This document shows, one piece after another, positions 1 to 7,786 of a DNA stretch of 64,000 bases. A program made the position numbers and the translations under genes. Each line of letters begins with the position of its first letter. Positions within the stretch are counted from its first letter, which is position 1. The notes beneath the pieces were generated by a model. The model saw only the letters and a list, made by a program, of their open reading frames with translations, did no database searches and was not told where the DNA came from. Source of the stretch: Methylosinus sp. C49 (GTDB taxonomy: Bacteria > Pseudomonadota > Alphaproteobacteria > Rhizobiales > Beijerinckiaceae); contig NZ_AP022332.1 of the NCBI RefSeq assembly GCF_009936375.1, positions 496,001 through 560,000 on the forward strand, in the 5' to 3' direction.

Positions 1-4
1 TCCG

Positions 5-874
5 TCACCCCTCCAAATGTCGCTTGGGCCTCCGCAAGCGAATCAAGCCGCCGGTCTTTCCGAAAATCAATGAGAGGAAATAAGCGCCGCCCGCCATGAG
101 GATGATCACGGGTCCGGCGGCGAGGCCCGTGCGGAAGGACAGGACGAGGCCGAAATAAGAAGAGGCCGCGCCGATCGCCGCCGCCAGCGGCAGCGCCCCG
201 GTGAGATCGCGCGTCCACAGCCGCGCCGAGGCGGCCGGCAGCATGATGATTCCAACCGCCATCAGCGTGCCCAGCGCATGGAAGCCGGCGACCAGATTGA
301 GCACCACCAGCGCCAGAAAGGCGAAGGGAATCCATTCCCCCAGCGGGCTGACGCGGCGGGCGAAGAGTGGATCGAAAGTGTCCAGCGCCAGCGCCCGATA
401 GGCGAGCGCGAGCGCCACGAGCGTGAAGCTCGCAATGGCGGCGAGGAAGATCAGCGTGGCGTCGTCGAGCGCCAGCACCGAGCCGAACAGCACATGCAGC
501 AGATCGACATTCGAGCCCTTGAGCGAGACGAGCGCGACGCCGAGCGCCAGCGAGACGAGATAGAAAGCCGCGAGCGAGGCGTCCTCGCGTAGGGCCGTCC
601 AGCGCGCCGCCGCGCTCGACGCCACGGCGACGGCGAGGCCGGCGAGCAGGCCGCCGAAGGTCATCGCCGGCAGCGACAGGCCGCAGGCGAGATAGCCGAG
701 CGCCGCGCCGGGCAGAATAGCGTGCGAGAGCGCGTCGCCGGCGAGCGACATGCGGCGCAGAATCAGGAAGACGCCGAGCGGGCAGCCGGAGATCGAGAGA
801 GCGATTGCGCCGACCAGCGCACGGCGCATGAATTCGTAATCGACGAAAGGCGCGATGAAGAGCTCATGCAGCAT
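5..874 (-). CDS. znuB: Zinc/metal ABC transporter permease (ZnuB-like)
   Basis: Integral membrane subunit of an ABC-3 family importer for zinc or manganese; it should form the inner-membrane channel. The 289-residue product is almost entirely hydrophobic, with about eight or nine helices. Its N-terminal region contains LILRRMSLAGDALSHAILPG, the typical ABC-3 cytoplasmic segment that contacts the ATPase. The start overlaps the 3' end of the upstream ATPase gene by 11 bp, so the two are probably translationally coupled. The stop lies 5 bases from the window edge, so a periplasmic binding protein gene may follow outside the window. Zinc rather than manganese is inferred from the Zur-type operator at the head of the operon. 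Confidence 0.85.
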   Translation of the reverse strand: MLHELFIAPFVDYEFMRRALVGAIALSISGCPLGVFLILRRMSLAGDALSHAILPGAALGYLACGLSLPAMTFGGLLAGLAVAVASSAAARWTALREDASLAAFYLVSLALGVALVSLKGSNVDLLHVLFGSVLALDDATLIFLAAIASFTLVALALAYRALALDTFDPLFARRVSPLGEWIPFAFLALVVLNLVAGFHALGTLMAVGIIMLPAASARLWTRDLTGALPLAAAIGAASSYFGLVLSFRTGLAAGPVIILMAGGAYFLSLIFGKTGGLIRLRRPKRHLEG

Positions 875-1622
875 AGGGAGTCTCGTCGCGCCGGCATTCC
901 TCGGCCTCGCGATCGAAAGCTTCGACCATGCGGCTCGCCTGCGCGAGATGCGCCTCGGACAGCGCCTCTCGCGTCGCGCCCCAGAAGATCGGCTCGCGCG
1001 CCAGCAGCAGCGCCTGCGGAAAGGCGCGGCGGGCGAGATCGAGTTCGTGCAGAACCGCGACGACGCTGCGGCCCTCCTCCCGCCATCGGGCGATGATCTT
1101 CACCAGATCGTCGATGGTCCGGGCGTCGATGGCGCCGAAAGGCTCGTCGAGCAGAATGACCGGGCAATCCTCGACCAGCAGCCTTGCGAACAATACGCGC
1201 TGCATCTGGCCGCCGGAGAGCGTGCCGATCGCGCGGTCCTCGAAACCCTCGAGCCCGACCGCGGCGAGCGCCGATGCAATGCGCGCGTGCTCCGCCGCGC
1301 CGACGCGGCCGAAAAGCCCGATGCGGCGCATCGCGCCCATGGAGACGAAATCCAGCACATCGATCGGAAAGGCGTGATCGATCTCCGCCGATTGCGGCAG
1401 ATAGGCGATATCGCGCAACGCGAGGCCGTCATAGACGATGCGGCCGCCGAGCGGCGGGAGCAGGCCGGCGAGCGCTTTGAGCAGAGTGGATTTGCCGGCG
1501 CCGTTCGGCCCGCAAACGGCGAGCCCGGCGCCGGCCTCGACGACGCCGGAAATATGATGAACGGCTGGGCGACGCTCATAGCCGAGCGTCACATTCTCCA
1601 GCCGGATCGCGCCAGCTCTCAT
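864..1622 (-). CDS. znuC: Zinc/metal ABC transporter ATP-binding protein (ZnuC-like)
   Basis: Cytoplasmic ATPase that powers the zinc importer. Visible motifs are Walker A GPNGAGKST, Q-loop YLPQS, signature LSGGQMQRV, Walker B VILLDEP followed by FGAID, and the switch histidine in VLHELD. I place the start at 1622 (MRAGAIRLEN, 252 aa). It lies just beyond the stop of the small upstream ORF and has a GAAGG ribosome-binding site 8 nt upstream. An in-frame start at 1649 would add nine residues and overlap the small ORF. The gene overlaps the permease gene downstream. Confidence 0.87.
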   Translation of the reverse strand: MRAGAIRLENVTLGYERRPAVHHISGVVEAGAGLAVCGPNGAGKSTLLKALAGLLPPLGGRIVYDGLALRDIAYLPQSAEIDHAFPIDVLDFVSMGAMRRIGLFGRVGAAEHARIASALAAVGLEGFEDRAIGTLSGGQMQRVLFARLLVEDCPVILLDEPFGAIDARTIDDLVKIIARWREEGRSVVAVLHELDLARRAFPQALLLAREPIFWGATREALSEAHLAQASRMVEAFDREAEECRRDETPYAA

Positions 1623-1633
1623 CGATCGCGCCT

Positions 1634-1807
1634 TCAGCTCAGCGCCCAATAGACGGCGGCCCAGAGCAGCGCCAGCACGGCGGCGGCGGCGAGAAGCCGC
1701 TCGCCCGCCGAAAGGCGCAGCAGCGAGACGCGGCCGTCGGCGCGCTCGCCATGCGCATGAGCGGCGGGCGCGTCCTTTTGAAAAATCGCCGATTGCGGTC
1801 GGTTCAT
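1634..1807 (-). CDS. 57-residue predicted membrane micro-protein, first ORF of the Zur-type operon
   Basis: Small ORF translating to 57 residues. It has a polar N-terminus with a HAHGE motif around residues 17-21, then a single hydrophobic helix rich in Ala/Leu ending AVYWALS. It begins 8 bases after a Zur-type palindrome and ends 11 bases before the preferred start of the ATPase gene, so it would be the first gene of the operon. Only GGAA directly abuts the ATG, so a near-leaderless message is likely if the TATAAT within the palindrome is the -10 box. I do not recognise a family. The His-x-His suggests, but does not show, metal contact. It could also be non-coding leader. Confidence 0.5.
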   Translation of the reverse strand: MNRPQSAIFQKDAPAAHAHGERADGRVSLLRLSAGERLLAAAAVLALLWAAVYWALS

Positions 1808-1814
1808 TTCCAAA

Positions 1815-1829
1815 TGTTATATTATAACA
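1815..1829 (-). promoter_or_regulatory. Zur-type operator overlapping a TATAAT promoter box
   Basis: Perfect 15-bp inverted repeat TGTTATATTATAACA centred on 1822. It matches the known shape of Zur boxes in proteobacteria (GTTATA-x-TATAAC core). Read on the minus strand it contains TATAAT (1821-1826), suitable as the -10 element for the zinc transporter operon, so repressor binding would occlude the promoter. The ATG of the 57-residue ORF is only 8 bases away, implying a very short 5' leader. The assignment rests on sequence resemblance and on the transporter genes downstream. Confidence 0.8.
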
Positions 1830-1856
1830 GATGCGGCCGGCAAGCCCGGAATGCCA

Positions 1857-3134
1857 TCAACTGGCGCGCCTGGGCGCCAGAATGACGCGGAAGTCGTTCA
1901 CATTGGTGCGCGTCGGGCCGGTGACGAGGAGATCGCCGAGCTTCTCGAAGGCGGTATAGGCGTCGTTATTGGCGAAGAGCGCCTTGAGATCGACGCCCTG
2001 CGCCGCCGCCCGCGCGAAGGAATCAGCGGTCATTATGGCGCCGGCGTTGTCCTCGCTGCCGTCGATCCCGTCCGTATCGCAGGCGATGGCGGAGATTCCG
2101 CCAAAGCCCTCGAGCGCCAGCGTCAGCGCCAGCAGGAACTCCGCGTCGCGGCCGCCCTTGCCGTTGCCGCGCACGGTGACGGTGGTCTCGCCGCCGGAGA
2201 TGATGGCGACGGGCGGCGCGATCGGCTGCGCATGACGCGCGATCTGCCGCGCGATGCCAGCGTGGACCAGCGCGACATCGCGCGATTCGCCCTCGAGATC
2301 GCCGAGGATGAGCGGCGTGAAGCCGGCCTTGCTCGCCACTGCGGCGGCGGCGTCCAGCGAGCCTTGCGGCGTCGCGATGAGAATATTCTCGACGCGATCG
2401 AAAATCTTGTCGCCGGGCTTGGGCGTCTCGCAGGCGTCGCTCGACAGATAGGCGAGCACGGCGGGCGGCGCGTCGATCTTATATTTGGCGATGACGGCGA
2501 GCGCGTCCTCGCGCGTCGTCGGGTCCGGCACTGTGGGGCCGGAGGCGATGACGGAAAGATCGTCATTCGGCACGTCGGAGATCATCAGCGCGACGACCTT
2601 GGCCGGCGCCGCGACGCGGGCGAGGCGTCCGCCCTTGATCGCCGAGAGATGCTTGCGCACGCAATTCATCTCGGAAATGGTCGCGCCGCTCTTCAGCAGC
2701 GCCTTGTTGACGGCCTGCTTTTCTTCCAGCGTCACGCCATCGGCCGGCAGCGCCATCAGCGCCGAGCCGCCGCCGGAAATCAGCGCGAGCACGAGATCGT
2801 CCTCGGTGAGGCCCTGCACCTTCTGCAGGATGCGGCCCGCGGCGGCGCGGCCGGCGGCGTCCGGCACCGGATGCGAGGCCTCGATCACCTCGATCTTGGA
2901 AGTCGGAGCGCCATGCTCGTAACGGGTGACGACGAGGCCCTCGATCGGATGCGGCCAATGCGCTTCGACCGCCGCGGCCATGGAGGCCGCCGCCTTGCCC
3001 GCGCCGACGACGATGGTGCGGCCCTTGGGCGGCGCGATCTTCTCGAGGAAGGCCGGCAGGCAGACGGACGGATGCGCCGCGCCGACAGCGGCGTCGAACA
3101 TGGCGCGGAGAAGCGTGCGATAGTCGTCAGACAT
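1857..3134 (-). CDS. gck: Glycerate 2-kinase (MOFRL family)
   Basis: Phosphorylates D-glycerate to 2-phosphoglycerate, the step that returns serine-cycle carbon to PEP. The 425 residues show the glycerate-kinase domain (VVGAGKAAASMAAAVE near residues 42-57, and ALISGGGSALM near 115) and the C-terminal MOFRL domain (ACDTDGIDGSEDNAGAI). Length is normal for the GckA/TtuD group. It is the last serine-cycle gene of the leftward cluster, separated from mclA by the repeat/DUF559 block. The remnant DUF559 reading frame runs into its first codons. Its stop lies 27 bases before the Zur box, so read-through into the zinc operon is possible. Confidence 0.9.
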   Translation of the reverse strand: MSDDYRTLLRAMFDAAVGAAHPSVCLPAFLEKIAPPKGRTIVVGAGKAAASMAAAVEAHWPHPIEGLVVTRYEHGAPTSKIEVIEASHPVPDAAGRAAAGRILQKVQGLTEDDLVLALISGGGSALMALPADGVTLEEKQAVNKALLKSGATISEMNCVRKHLSAIKGGRLARVAAPAKVVALMISDVPNDDLSVIASGPTVPDPTTREDALAVIAKYKIDAPPAVLAYLSSDACETPKPGDKIFDRVENILIATPQGSLDAAAAVASKAGFTPLILGDLEGESRDVALVHAGIARQIARHAQPIAPPVAIISGGETTVTVRGNGKGGRDAEFLLALTLALEGFGGISAIACDTDGIDGSEDNAGAIMTADSFARAAAQGVDLKALFANNDAYTAFEKLGDLLVTGPTRTNVNDFRVILAPRRAS

Positions 3135-3277
3135 TCCTAAGCCTCGGTGTTCTCCCTTCTCCCATTCGTGGGAGAAGGCGGCCCGACGAAGTCGGGTCGG
3201 ATGAGGGTCCTCGCCGCTTCGCGATCGTTCTATCCGCCTCGCGAAGAGTTTCCAACGGAATCCGATTCTCTTCGCCG
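3127..3277 (-). pseudogene. Remnant of a second DUF559 gene (C-terminal end only)
   Basis: Minus-strand translation between two repeat units gives NRIPLETLREA followed closely by IAKRRGPSSDP. This aligns with NIPLERIREAIANRRGPSSDP at the end of the intact DUF559 gene at 3342-3776. The rest of the domain is missing, cut off by the inverted repeat at about 3278-3336. The frame continues through the repeat and stops at 3127-3129, inside the first codons of gck. I read it as the decayed end of an older copy of the same repeat-flanked unit. Confidence 0.6.
3151..3211 (+). repeat. Two-stem palindromic repeat, copy 1 (forward)
   Basis: About 60 bp with two stem-loops: CTTCTCCC pairing with GGGAGAAG, then GCCCGAC pairing with GTCGGGT, followed by GGATGAGGGTCCT. 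The same layout recurs at 3278-3336, 3356-3417, 3781-3837, 3889-3950 and 51971-52030. Stems co-vary between copies (for example CCCGG/CCGGG in copy 3), so folding seems to be conserved. Confidence 0.85.
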
Positions 3278-3336
3278 GCCCTCATCCGACCCCGCTACGC
3301 GGGGCCGCCTTCCCCCGCCCTGCGGGAGAAGGAGGA
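3278..3336 (-). repeat. Two-stem palindromic repeat, copy 2 (reverse)
   Basis: Inverted copy of the repeat. It starts with GCCCTCATCCGACCCCG, then CGGGGCCGCC, then the first hairpin with arms CCCGC and GCGGG and GAGAAGGA. It bounds the DUF559 remnant on its upstream side. Confidence 0.8.
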
Positions 3337-3341
3337 GAGCG

Positions 3342-3776
3342 CTACGACCGTCGTGTTCTCCCTTCTCCCGCTTGCGGGAGAAGGTGGCCCGGCGGAGCCG
3401 GGTCGGATGAGGGTCCGCGACGATTTGCGATCGCTTCCCGAATCCGCTCCAGCGGGATATTGCCACCGCCGATGACAAGGTCATTGTCTAGGCGACGGAC
3501 GTGATAGCCACGCTCACGCAGCCACTTATCGCGAATGGCGTCATGGCGGCGTTGGTCTTCGTGTTCATGCGGCCGGCCGTCCAGCTCGACGATCAGCCGG
3601 TGCTCGGTGCAGAGAAAATCGGCGACATAATTCCCGATCGGGACTTGCCGCCGGAATTTCAATCCGTCGAGCCCAGAATTGCGCAAGGAACGCCAGAGGA
3701 TTTCCTCCGCGTTCGTCATCTCGCGCCGCAGACGTCTTGCGAAAGCAGTCTTGGACTTCGAGACTCGCGTCGGCAT
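3342..3776 (-). CDS. DUF559 (Vsr/PD-(D/E)XK-like) endonuclease-domain protein, repeat-flanked
   Basis: About 144 residues. Signature elements of the DUF559 family are visible: N-terminal AFARRLRREMTNAEEILWRSLR, then GLKFRRQVPIGNYVADFLC, then LIVELDGRPHEH (catalytic-type acidic and ELDG core), and RDKWLRERGYHVRRLDND. These proteins belong to the very-short-patch-repair-like nuclease fold; substrates are unknown. The gene is bracketed by inverted repeat copies. The ATG (3774-3776) sits just past the repeat at 3781-3837, which supplies a GAGG-type ribosome-binding site. The last about 25 residues (GPSSDPAPPGHLLPQAGEG) are read through the repeat at 3356-3417. It interrupts the serine-cycle cluster between mclA and gck. 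Confidence 0.78.
   Translation of the reverse strand: MPTRVSKSKTAFARRLRREMTNAEEILWRSLRNSGLDGLKFRRQVPIGNYVADFLCTEHRLIVELDGRPHEHEDQRRHDAIRDKWLRERGYHVRRLDNDLVIGGGNIPLERIREAIANRRGPSSDPAPPGHLLPQAGEGRTRRS
3356..3417 (+). repeat. Two-stem palindromic repeat, copy 3 (forward), encodes the DUF559 C-terminus
   Basis: Arms CTTCTCCCGC/GCGGGAGAAG and GGCCCGG/CCGGGTC, then GGATGAGGGTCC. It lies at the 3' end of the DUF559 gene, whose last codons and stop run through it. Together with copy 4 it forms an inverted pair around the gene. Confidence 0.85.
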
Positions 3777-3780
3777 GCGA

Positions 3781-3837
3781 GGACCCTCATCCGACCCGGC
3801 TTCGCCGGGCCACCTTCTCCCACAAGTAGGAGAAGGA
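3781..3837 (-). repeat. Two-stem palindromic repeat, copy 4 (reverse), at the DUF559 start
   Basis: Reads GGACCCTCATCCGACCCGG, then CCGGGCCACC, then arms CTTCTCCCAC and GTAGGAGAAG. It lies immediately upstream of the DUF559 ATG and provides its ribosome-binding region. Confidence 0.85.
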
Positions 3838-3888
3838 TATGAACCCGACGATTCCGCGAAACGATCGTAAGCTTGCGGCGCCGCGCCG

Positions 3889-3950
3889 TTCTCCCTTCTC
3901 CCGCAGGGCGGGAGAAGGCAGCCCCGCGTAAGCGGGCTCGGAGGAGGGCC
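3889..3950 (+). repeat. Two-stem palindromic repeat, copy 5 (forward, divergent variant)
   Basis: CTTCTCCCGC arm with GCGGGAGAAGG, then GCCCCGC/GCGGGCT arms, then GAGGAGGGCC in place of GATGAGGGTCC. It follows the mclA stop by about 18 bases on the leftward transcript, where its hairpins could act as a terminator or mRNA 3' end protector. Confidence 0.75.
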
Positions 3951-3967
3951 GGGCCGATCGCCGGACC

Positions 3968-4942
3968 TTACGCAGCGCCGATCTGATCCGCCTTGTCGAT
4001 CAGCGCCTGGGCCATGCGGATGCTGGCGATGTCGATCAGGCGGCCGTCGAGGGACACCGCGCCGCGGCCTTCCTTGGCCGCCTGCTCCATCGCCTCGAGA
4101 ATGCGGCGGGCCTTCTTCACTTCCGCCTCGGAGGGGGTGAAGACCTGATTGGCCAGATCGATCTGCGAGGGATGAATCGCCCACTTGCCCTCGAAGCCGA
4201 GGACCGCGGCGCGCTTGGCGGCGGCGATATAGCCATCGGGATCGCCGAAGTCGCCGAAGGGACCGTCGATCGGACGCAGGCCATAGGCGCGCGCCGCGAC
4301 GAGGAAGCGCGTCTGCGCCGCATGCCACTGGTCGGCCCAGAAATACTGGCGATTGCCCTCAGCGTCCTTGTCCGAGAGAACGCCGTAATCCGGGTTCACG
4401 CCGCCGATGACGGTGGTGCGGGCGCGGGTGGAGGCGGCGTAATCGGCGACGCCGAAGGAGAGCGCCTCATTGCGCTTGCTCGCCTGAGCGATCGCCTCGA
4501 CATTGGCCATGCCGAGCGCGGTCTCGATCAGCAGCTCGAAGCCGATGCGCTTGGTGCGCTTCTTGTAGCTCTCGATCTGCGTGACCAGCATGTCGATGGC
4601 GTAGACGTCCTGCGGAACGCCGACCTTCGGAATGAGGATCACGTCGAGACGCGGGCAGGCCTCGACGACGTCGACGACGTCGCGATAGCAGAAATGCGTG
4701 TCGAGGCCGTTGATGCGCAGCGTCATCGTCTTATTGCCCCAATCGATCTCATTGAGGCCCTGGATGATGTTCTTGCGCGCCTGCTCCTTGTCGTCCGGCG
4801 CCACGGCGTCCTCGAGGTCGAGGAAGACCTGGTCGGACTTGGAGGTCGCGGCCTTCTCGAACATGCCGGGGGCGGAGCCCGGAACGGCCAGCTCGGAGCG
4901 ATGGAGACGCGGCGTCGCCTGCTCGATCAAAGTGAAGCTCAT
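3968..4942 (-). CDS. mclA: Malyl-CoA lyase
   Basis: Cleaves malyl-CoA to glyoxylate and acetyl-CoA, closing the serine cycle. The 324-residue protein belongs to the HpcH/HpaI-CitE family and begins MSFTLIEQATPRLHRSELAVPG. It shows VFLDLEDAVAPDDK (Mg-binding acidic cluster), LRINGLDT, VILIPKVG, FELLIETALGMANVEAIA and WAIHPSQIDLANQVF, the pattern expected for MclA. Start 4942 fits the family N-terminus. It lies 26 bases downstream of ppc and is followed by the repeat/DUF559 block. A distant second family member is encoded at 36521-37381. Confidence 0.93.
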   Translation of the reverse strand: MSFTLIEQATPRLHRSELAVPGSAPGMFEKAATSKSDQVFLDLEDAVAPDDKEQARKNIIQGLNEIDWGNKTMTLRINGLDTHFCYRDVVDVVEACPRLDVILIPKVGVPQDVYAIDMLVTQIESYKKRTKRIGFELLIETALGMANVEAIAQASKRNEALSFGVADYAASTRARTTVIGGVNPDYGVLSDKDAEGNRQYFWADQWHAAQTRFLVAARAYGLRPIDGPFGDFGDPDGYIAAAKRAAVLGFEGKWAIHPSQIDLANQVFTPSEAEVKKARRILEAMEQAAKEGRGAVSLDGRLIDIASIRMAQALIDKADQIGAA

Positions 4943-4968
4943 GATTTTTCCTTTCCCTGTGTGAGAGT

Positions 4969-7716
4969 TTATCCGGTGGCGCCGAGGCCGGCGGCGATGC
5001 AGCTGATCGACAGCAGCAGAGCCGACTTGTATTCCTCCTTCAGCGCTTCCTCTTCGGTGGTGCGGAACAGGCGCAGCAATTCCACCTGCTCGCGGTTGAC
5101 CTCGTTGATGGTGGCGAGGCGATGCGCGAGCCGCGCCTGATAGTCGGTGAAGCGCGCGCCGATCTCGCCGCCGCCGGTGATGCGCAGCACGCTCTCGCAA
5201 GTGAGGTGATATTCGGCCTCGATCGCCGAAAAGATCTTCTTGCGCACGGCTTCGTCGGCGACCAGCGAAGCGTATTGGCGCGCTATGCCGAGATCGACCA
5301 TCGCCAGCGTCTTCTCCACCTCGTCGAGGATGAGGCGGAAGAGGCGTGAATCTTCGAACATGCGATGCAGCAGCTGCAGGCCGCGCTCGCCGCGCACCTC
5401 GATGAAGCTGGAGAGGCCGGAGCCGACGCCATACCAGCCGGTGATGGCGTGGCGATTCTGCGCCCAGGCGAAGACCCAAGGAATGGCGCGCAGATCGGCG
5501 AGGCTGCGCGCGCCGAAACGCCGCGCCGGCCGCGAGCCGATATTGAGCATCGAGATTTCCTCGAGCGGGCTCGCCGCCTGGAAATAGGCGACGAGATCGG
5601 GATCGGCGATGAATTTGCCATAGGCCGCGAGCGAAGCGCCGGAAAGCGCCTCCAGCGCATCGTCGAACTCCGCGCGGGGAACCAGCGCATCCTCGCGCTC
5701 GGACTTCAGCGCATGGGCGAAGACGCTGCTCGCCAGCAGCTCCAGCTGATAGGAGGCCGTGCCGCGATTAGCGTATTTGAAGGAGACGACCTCGCCCTGC
5801 TCCGTCACGCGGAAGCGGCCGCGAATCGAGCCCGCCGGCTGCGCGGCGATGGCGTGTCCGGTCGGCGCGCCGCCGCGGCTGACCGAGCCGCCACGGCCGT
5901 GGAAGAAGGCGATGGCGACGCCCAGCTCCTCGCCGAGGCGGGTGAGCTTGGATTGCGCTTTCGCCAGCTCCCAGTTGGACGACATGAAGCCGCCGTCCTT
6001 GTTGGAGTCGGAATAGCCGATCATCACCTCTTGCACATTGCCCTGCCAGCGCGTGCTGCGACGCACGACGGGCACGCGAAGAAGCTCGCGCATGATGACC
6101 GGCGCGGCGCGCAGATCGGGAATCGTCTCGAACAATGGCACGATCGGCAGGGTGCATAGCTCGAGGCCGGCGTCGTCGAGATAGAGCCCGCCGTGCTTGG
6201 CCAGCACATAGGCGCCGAGAACATCGGCGACCGAATGCGTCATGGAGAGGATGAAGCTGCCGAAGGCCTCGCGATCGAGCCGCGAGCGCATGTCCGCGAC
6301 CAGCGCGAACATGTCGAGCGTGTCCTGCGACTCCGGCGCGAGGCCGGTAAGCGCAACGCCATTGCGCGGCTGCGCCAGCTCGGCGATGAGCCAGGCCTGC
6401 CACTCGGGCGAGTCGACGTCCGGCGCATCCTTGCCGGTCTTGATGCGGTGAATGTCGCGCAGCGCATTATTGGTGCGCGTCGTGTTCTCGCGCAGATCGA
6501 GACGCACGGTGCTGAAGCGGAAAATCTCCACCGCGCGCCGCACCGGCCGCACCAGATCATTGGCGAGCGATGGGCTGCGGCTCTCGATCAGCGCCTGCTC
6601 GAGAATGCGCAGATCGCGGATCAGCTCATCGGCATTGGCGTAGCGCGCCTTGCCGCGGCCTTCGCCCTTGGTGGTGAGGATCGTCTCGTCGAGCTTGCGC
6701 AGCACGCAGGTGAGATATTGGCGGAAGGCCTCGCCGTGATTGCGCGTCTTGATTCTGTCCGCGTCCTCGACCTGCGCCAGCTCCGCCTCGAGCGCGGCGC
6801 GGAACTCGGCCGGGATCGTCACCGAGCCTTCGCTGATCGACAATACGCGGGCGAGATCGAGAATGCGCTGGCGATAATAGTCGAGGCTGGCGAGCGCGTT
6901 GACGATCATCGTCTCGCGCGTCACCGCATTGGTGACGAAAGGATTGCCGTCGCGGTCGCCGCCGATCCAGGAGCCGAATTGGAAGAAGGGCGTGATGTCG
7001 AAGCGCTCATTGGGATAATGAGCGGCGAGCGCGCTCTCGAAGGAGGCGAGCATCTCCGGCGCGAGATCGAAGAGATTCTCGGCGAAGAAATGCAGCCCCC
7101 AGGCGACCTCGTGCTCGACGGTCGGCTTCTCGAGATGCAATTCGCCCGTGAGCCACAAGAGCTCGATCTGATCGCCGACGGCGCCGATGCGGCTGGCGCG
7201 CTCGCGATCGGTCCAGCGCGAGGATTCGAGATCCTTCAGCAGCAGATAGATCTTGCGATTCTTCTCGAGGACGGTGACGCGCTTGGCCTCGGTCGGATGG
7301 GCGGTGATGACCGGGCGAATGCGCAGCGATTTGAGCTGCGCGCGAATCTCGTCCGCGGTGACGCCGGCCTTGGCGGCGTCAGCCAGAACATGCGCGAAGG
7401 AGCCGAGCAATTCGTCGCGGCCCTTGGCGCGCTCTATGGTGCGGCGGCGGCGCATGGCCGAGGCCTGCTCGGCGATGGAGAGCAGCTGAAACCATATGCC
7501 CTGCGCCTGCAGAGCCCGCGCCATGAGCGCCGGCGGCATTCCGGCGGAGGAGCCGAAGCCGCTCAGAACGGGTGCGATCTCGGGCTGATGGCGCTTCACC
7601 ACGCCCACGAGCTGATCGAGCAGAAAGGCCGCCGCCTCTTTGACCGATCGCGTCGCCAGCGCCGAAGGGGCGGCGGACGAGGTCGATTCGGACAAGACCT
7701 TCTGGTCGGCGGTCAT
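4969..7716 (-). CDS. ppc: Phosphoenolpyruvate carboxylase
   Basis: Carboxylates PEP with bicarbonate to oxaloacetate, the CO2-fixing step of the serine cycle. The 915-residue protein carries VITAHPTEAKR (catalytic His, near residue 138), GSWIGGDRDGNPFV, IGYSDSNKDGGF and FHGRGGSVSRGGAPTG (active-site loop). It ends CIAAGLGATG where most homologues end in a form of AAGLRNTG. Length is usual for bacterial Ppc. It lies downstream of mtkB with a 70-bp gap that holds a strong hairpin, so its expression may be set apart from the mtk genes. Confidence 0.94.
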   Translation of the reverse strand: MTADQKVLSESTSSAAPSALATRSVKEAAAFLLDQLVGVVKRHQPEIAPVLSGFGSSAGMPPALMARALQAQGIWFQLLSIAEQASAMRRRRTIERAKGRDELLGSFAHVLADAAKAGVTADEIRAQLKSLRIRPVITAHPTEAKRVTVLEKNRKIYLLLKDLESSRWTDRERASRIGAVGDQIELLWLTGELHLEKPTVEHEVAWGLHFFAENLFDLAPEMLASFESALAAHYPNERFDITPFFQFGSWIGGDRDGNPFVTNAVTRETMIVNALASLDYYRQRILDLARVLSISEGSVTIPAEFRAALEAELAQVEDADRIKTRNHGEAFRQYLTCVLRKLDETILTTKGEGRGKARYANADELIRDLRILEQALIESRSPSLANDLVRPVRRAVEIFRFSTVRLDLRENTTRTNNALRDIHRIKTGKDAPDVDSPEWQAWLIAELAQPRNGVALTGLAPESQDTLDMFALVADMRSRLDREAFGSFILSMTHSVADVLGAYVLAKHGGLYLDDAGLELCTLPIVPLFETIPDLRAAPVIMRELLRVPVVRRSTRWQGNVQEVMIGYSDSNKDGGFMSSNWELAKAQSKLTRLGEELGVAIAFFHGRGGSVSRGGAPTGHAIAAQPAGSIRGRFRVTEQGEVVSFKYANRGTASYQLELLASSVFAHALKSEREDALVPRAEFDDALEALSGASLAAYGKFIADPDLVAYFQAASPLEEISMLNIGSRPARRFGARSLADLRAIPWVFAWAQNRHAITGWYGVGSGLSSFIEVRGERGLQLLHRMFEDSRLFRLILDEVEKTLAMVDLGIARQYASLVADEAVRKKIFSAIEAEYHLTCESVLRITGGGEIGARFTDYQARLAHRLATINEVNREQVELLRLFRTTEEEALKEEYKSALLLSISCIAAGLGATG

Positions 7717-7747
7717 GCAGTCTCCCTGGCTATGGTGAGGCGGATGG

Positions 7748-7778
7748 GCGCCTCTCCCCGCGGCGCGGGAAGAGGCGC
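7748..7778 (-). terminator. Intra-operon hairpin between mtkB and ppc
   Basis: GCGCCTCT at 7748-7755 pairs with AGAGGCGC at 7771-7778, and an inner CCCGC/GCGGG stem follows after one mismatch. There is no clear T-run on the leftward strand, so it may be a processing or attenuation element rather than a full terminator. Confidence 0.55.
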
Positions 7779-7786
7779 GTGTCGTG

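Noticed and set aside
3151-3950. CRISPR array
   Set aside because: The repeats are palindromic, occur in both orientations and unequal spacing, and the spacers include a gene; no CRISPR layout.
3777-4328. Extension of the DUF559 frame upstream into mclA
   Set aside because: The open frame continues by chance into the mclA region in another phase; homology begins at MPTRVSKSK (3776).
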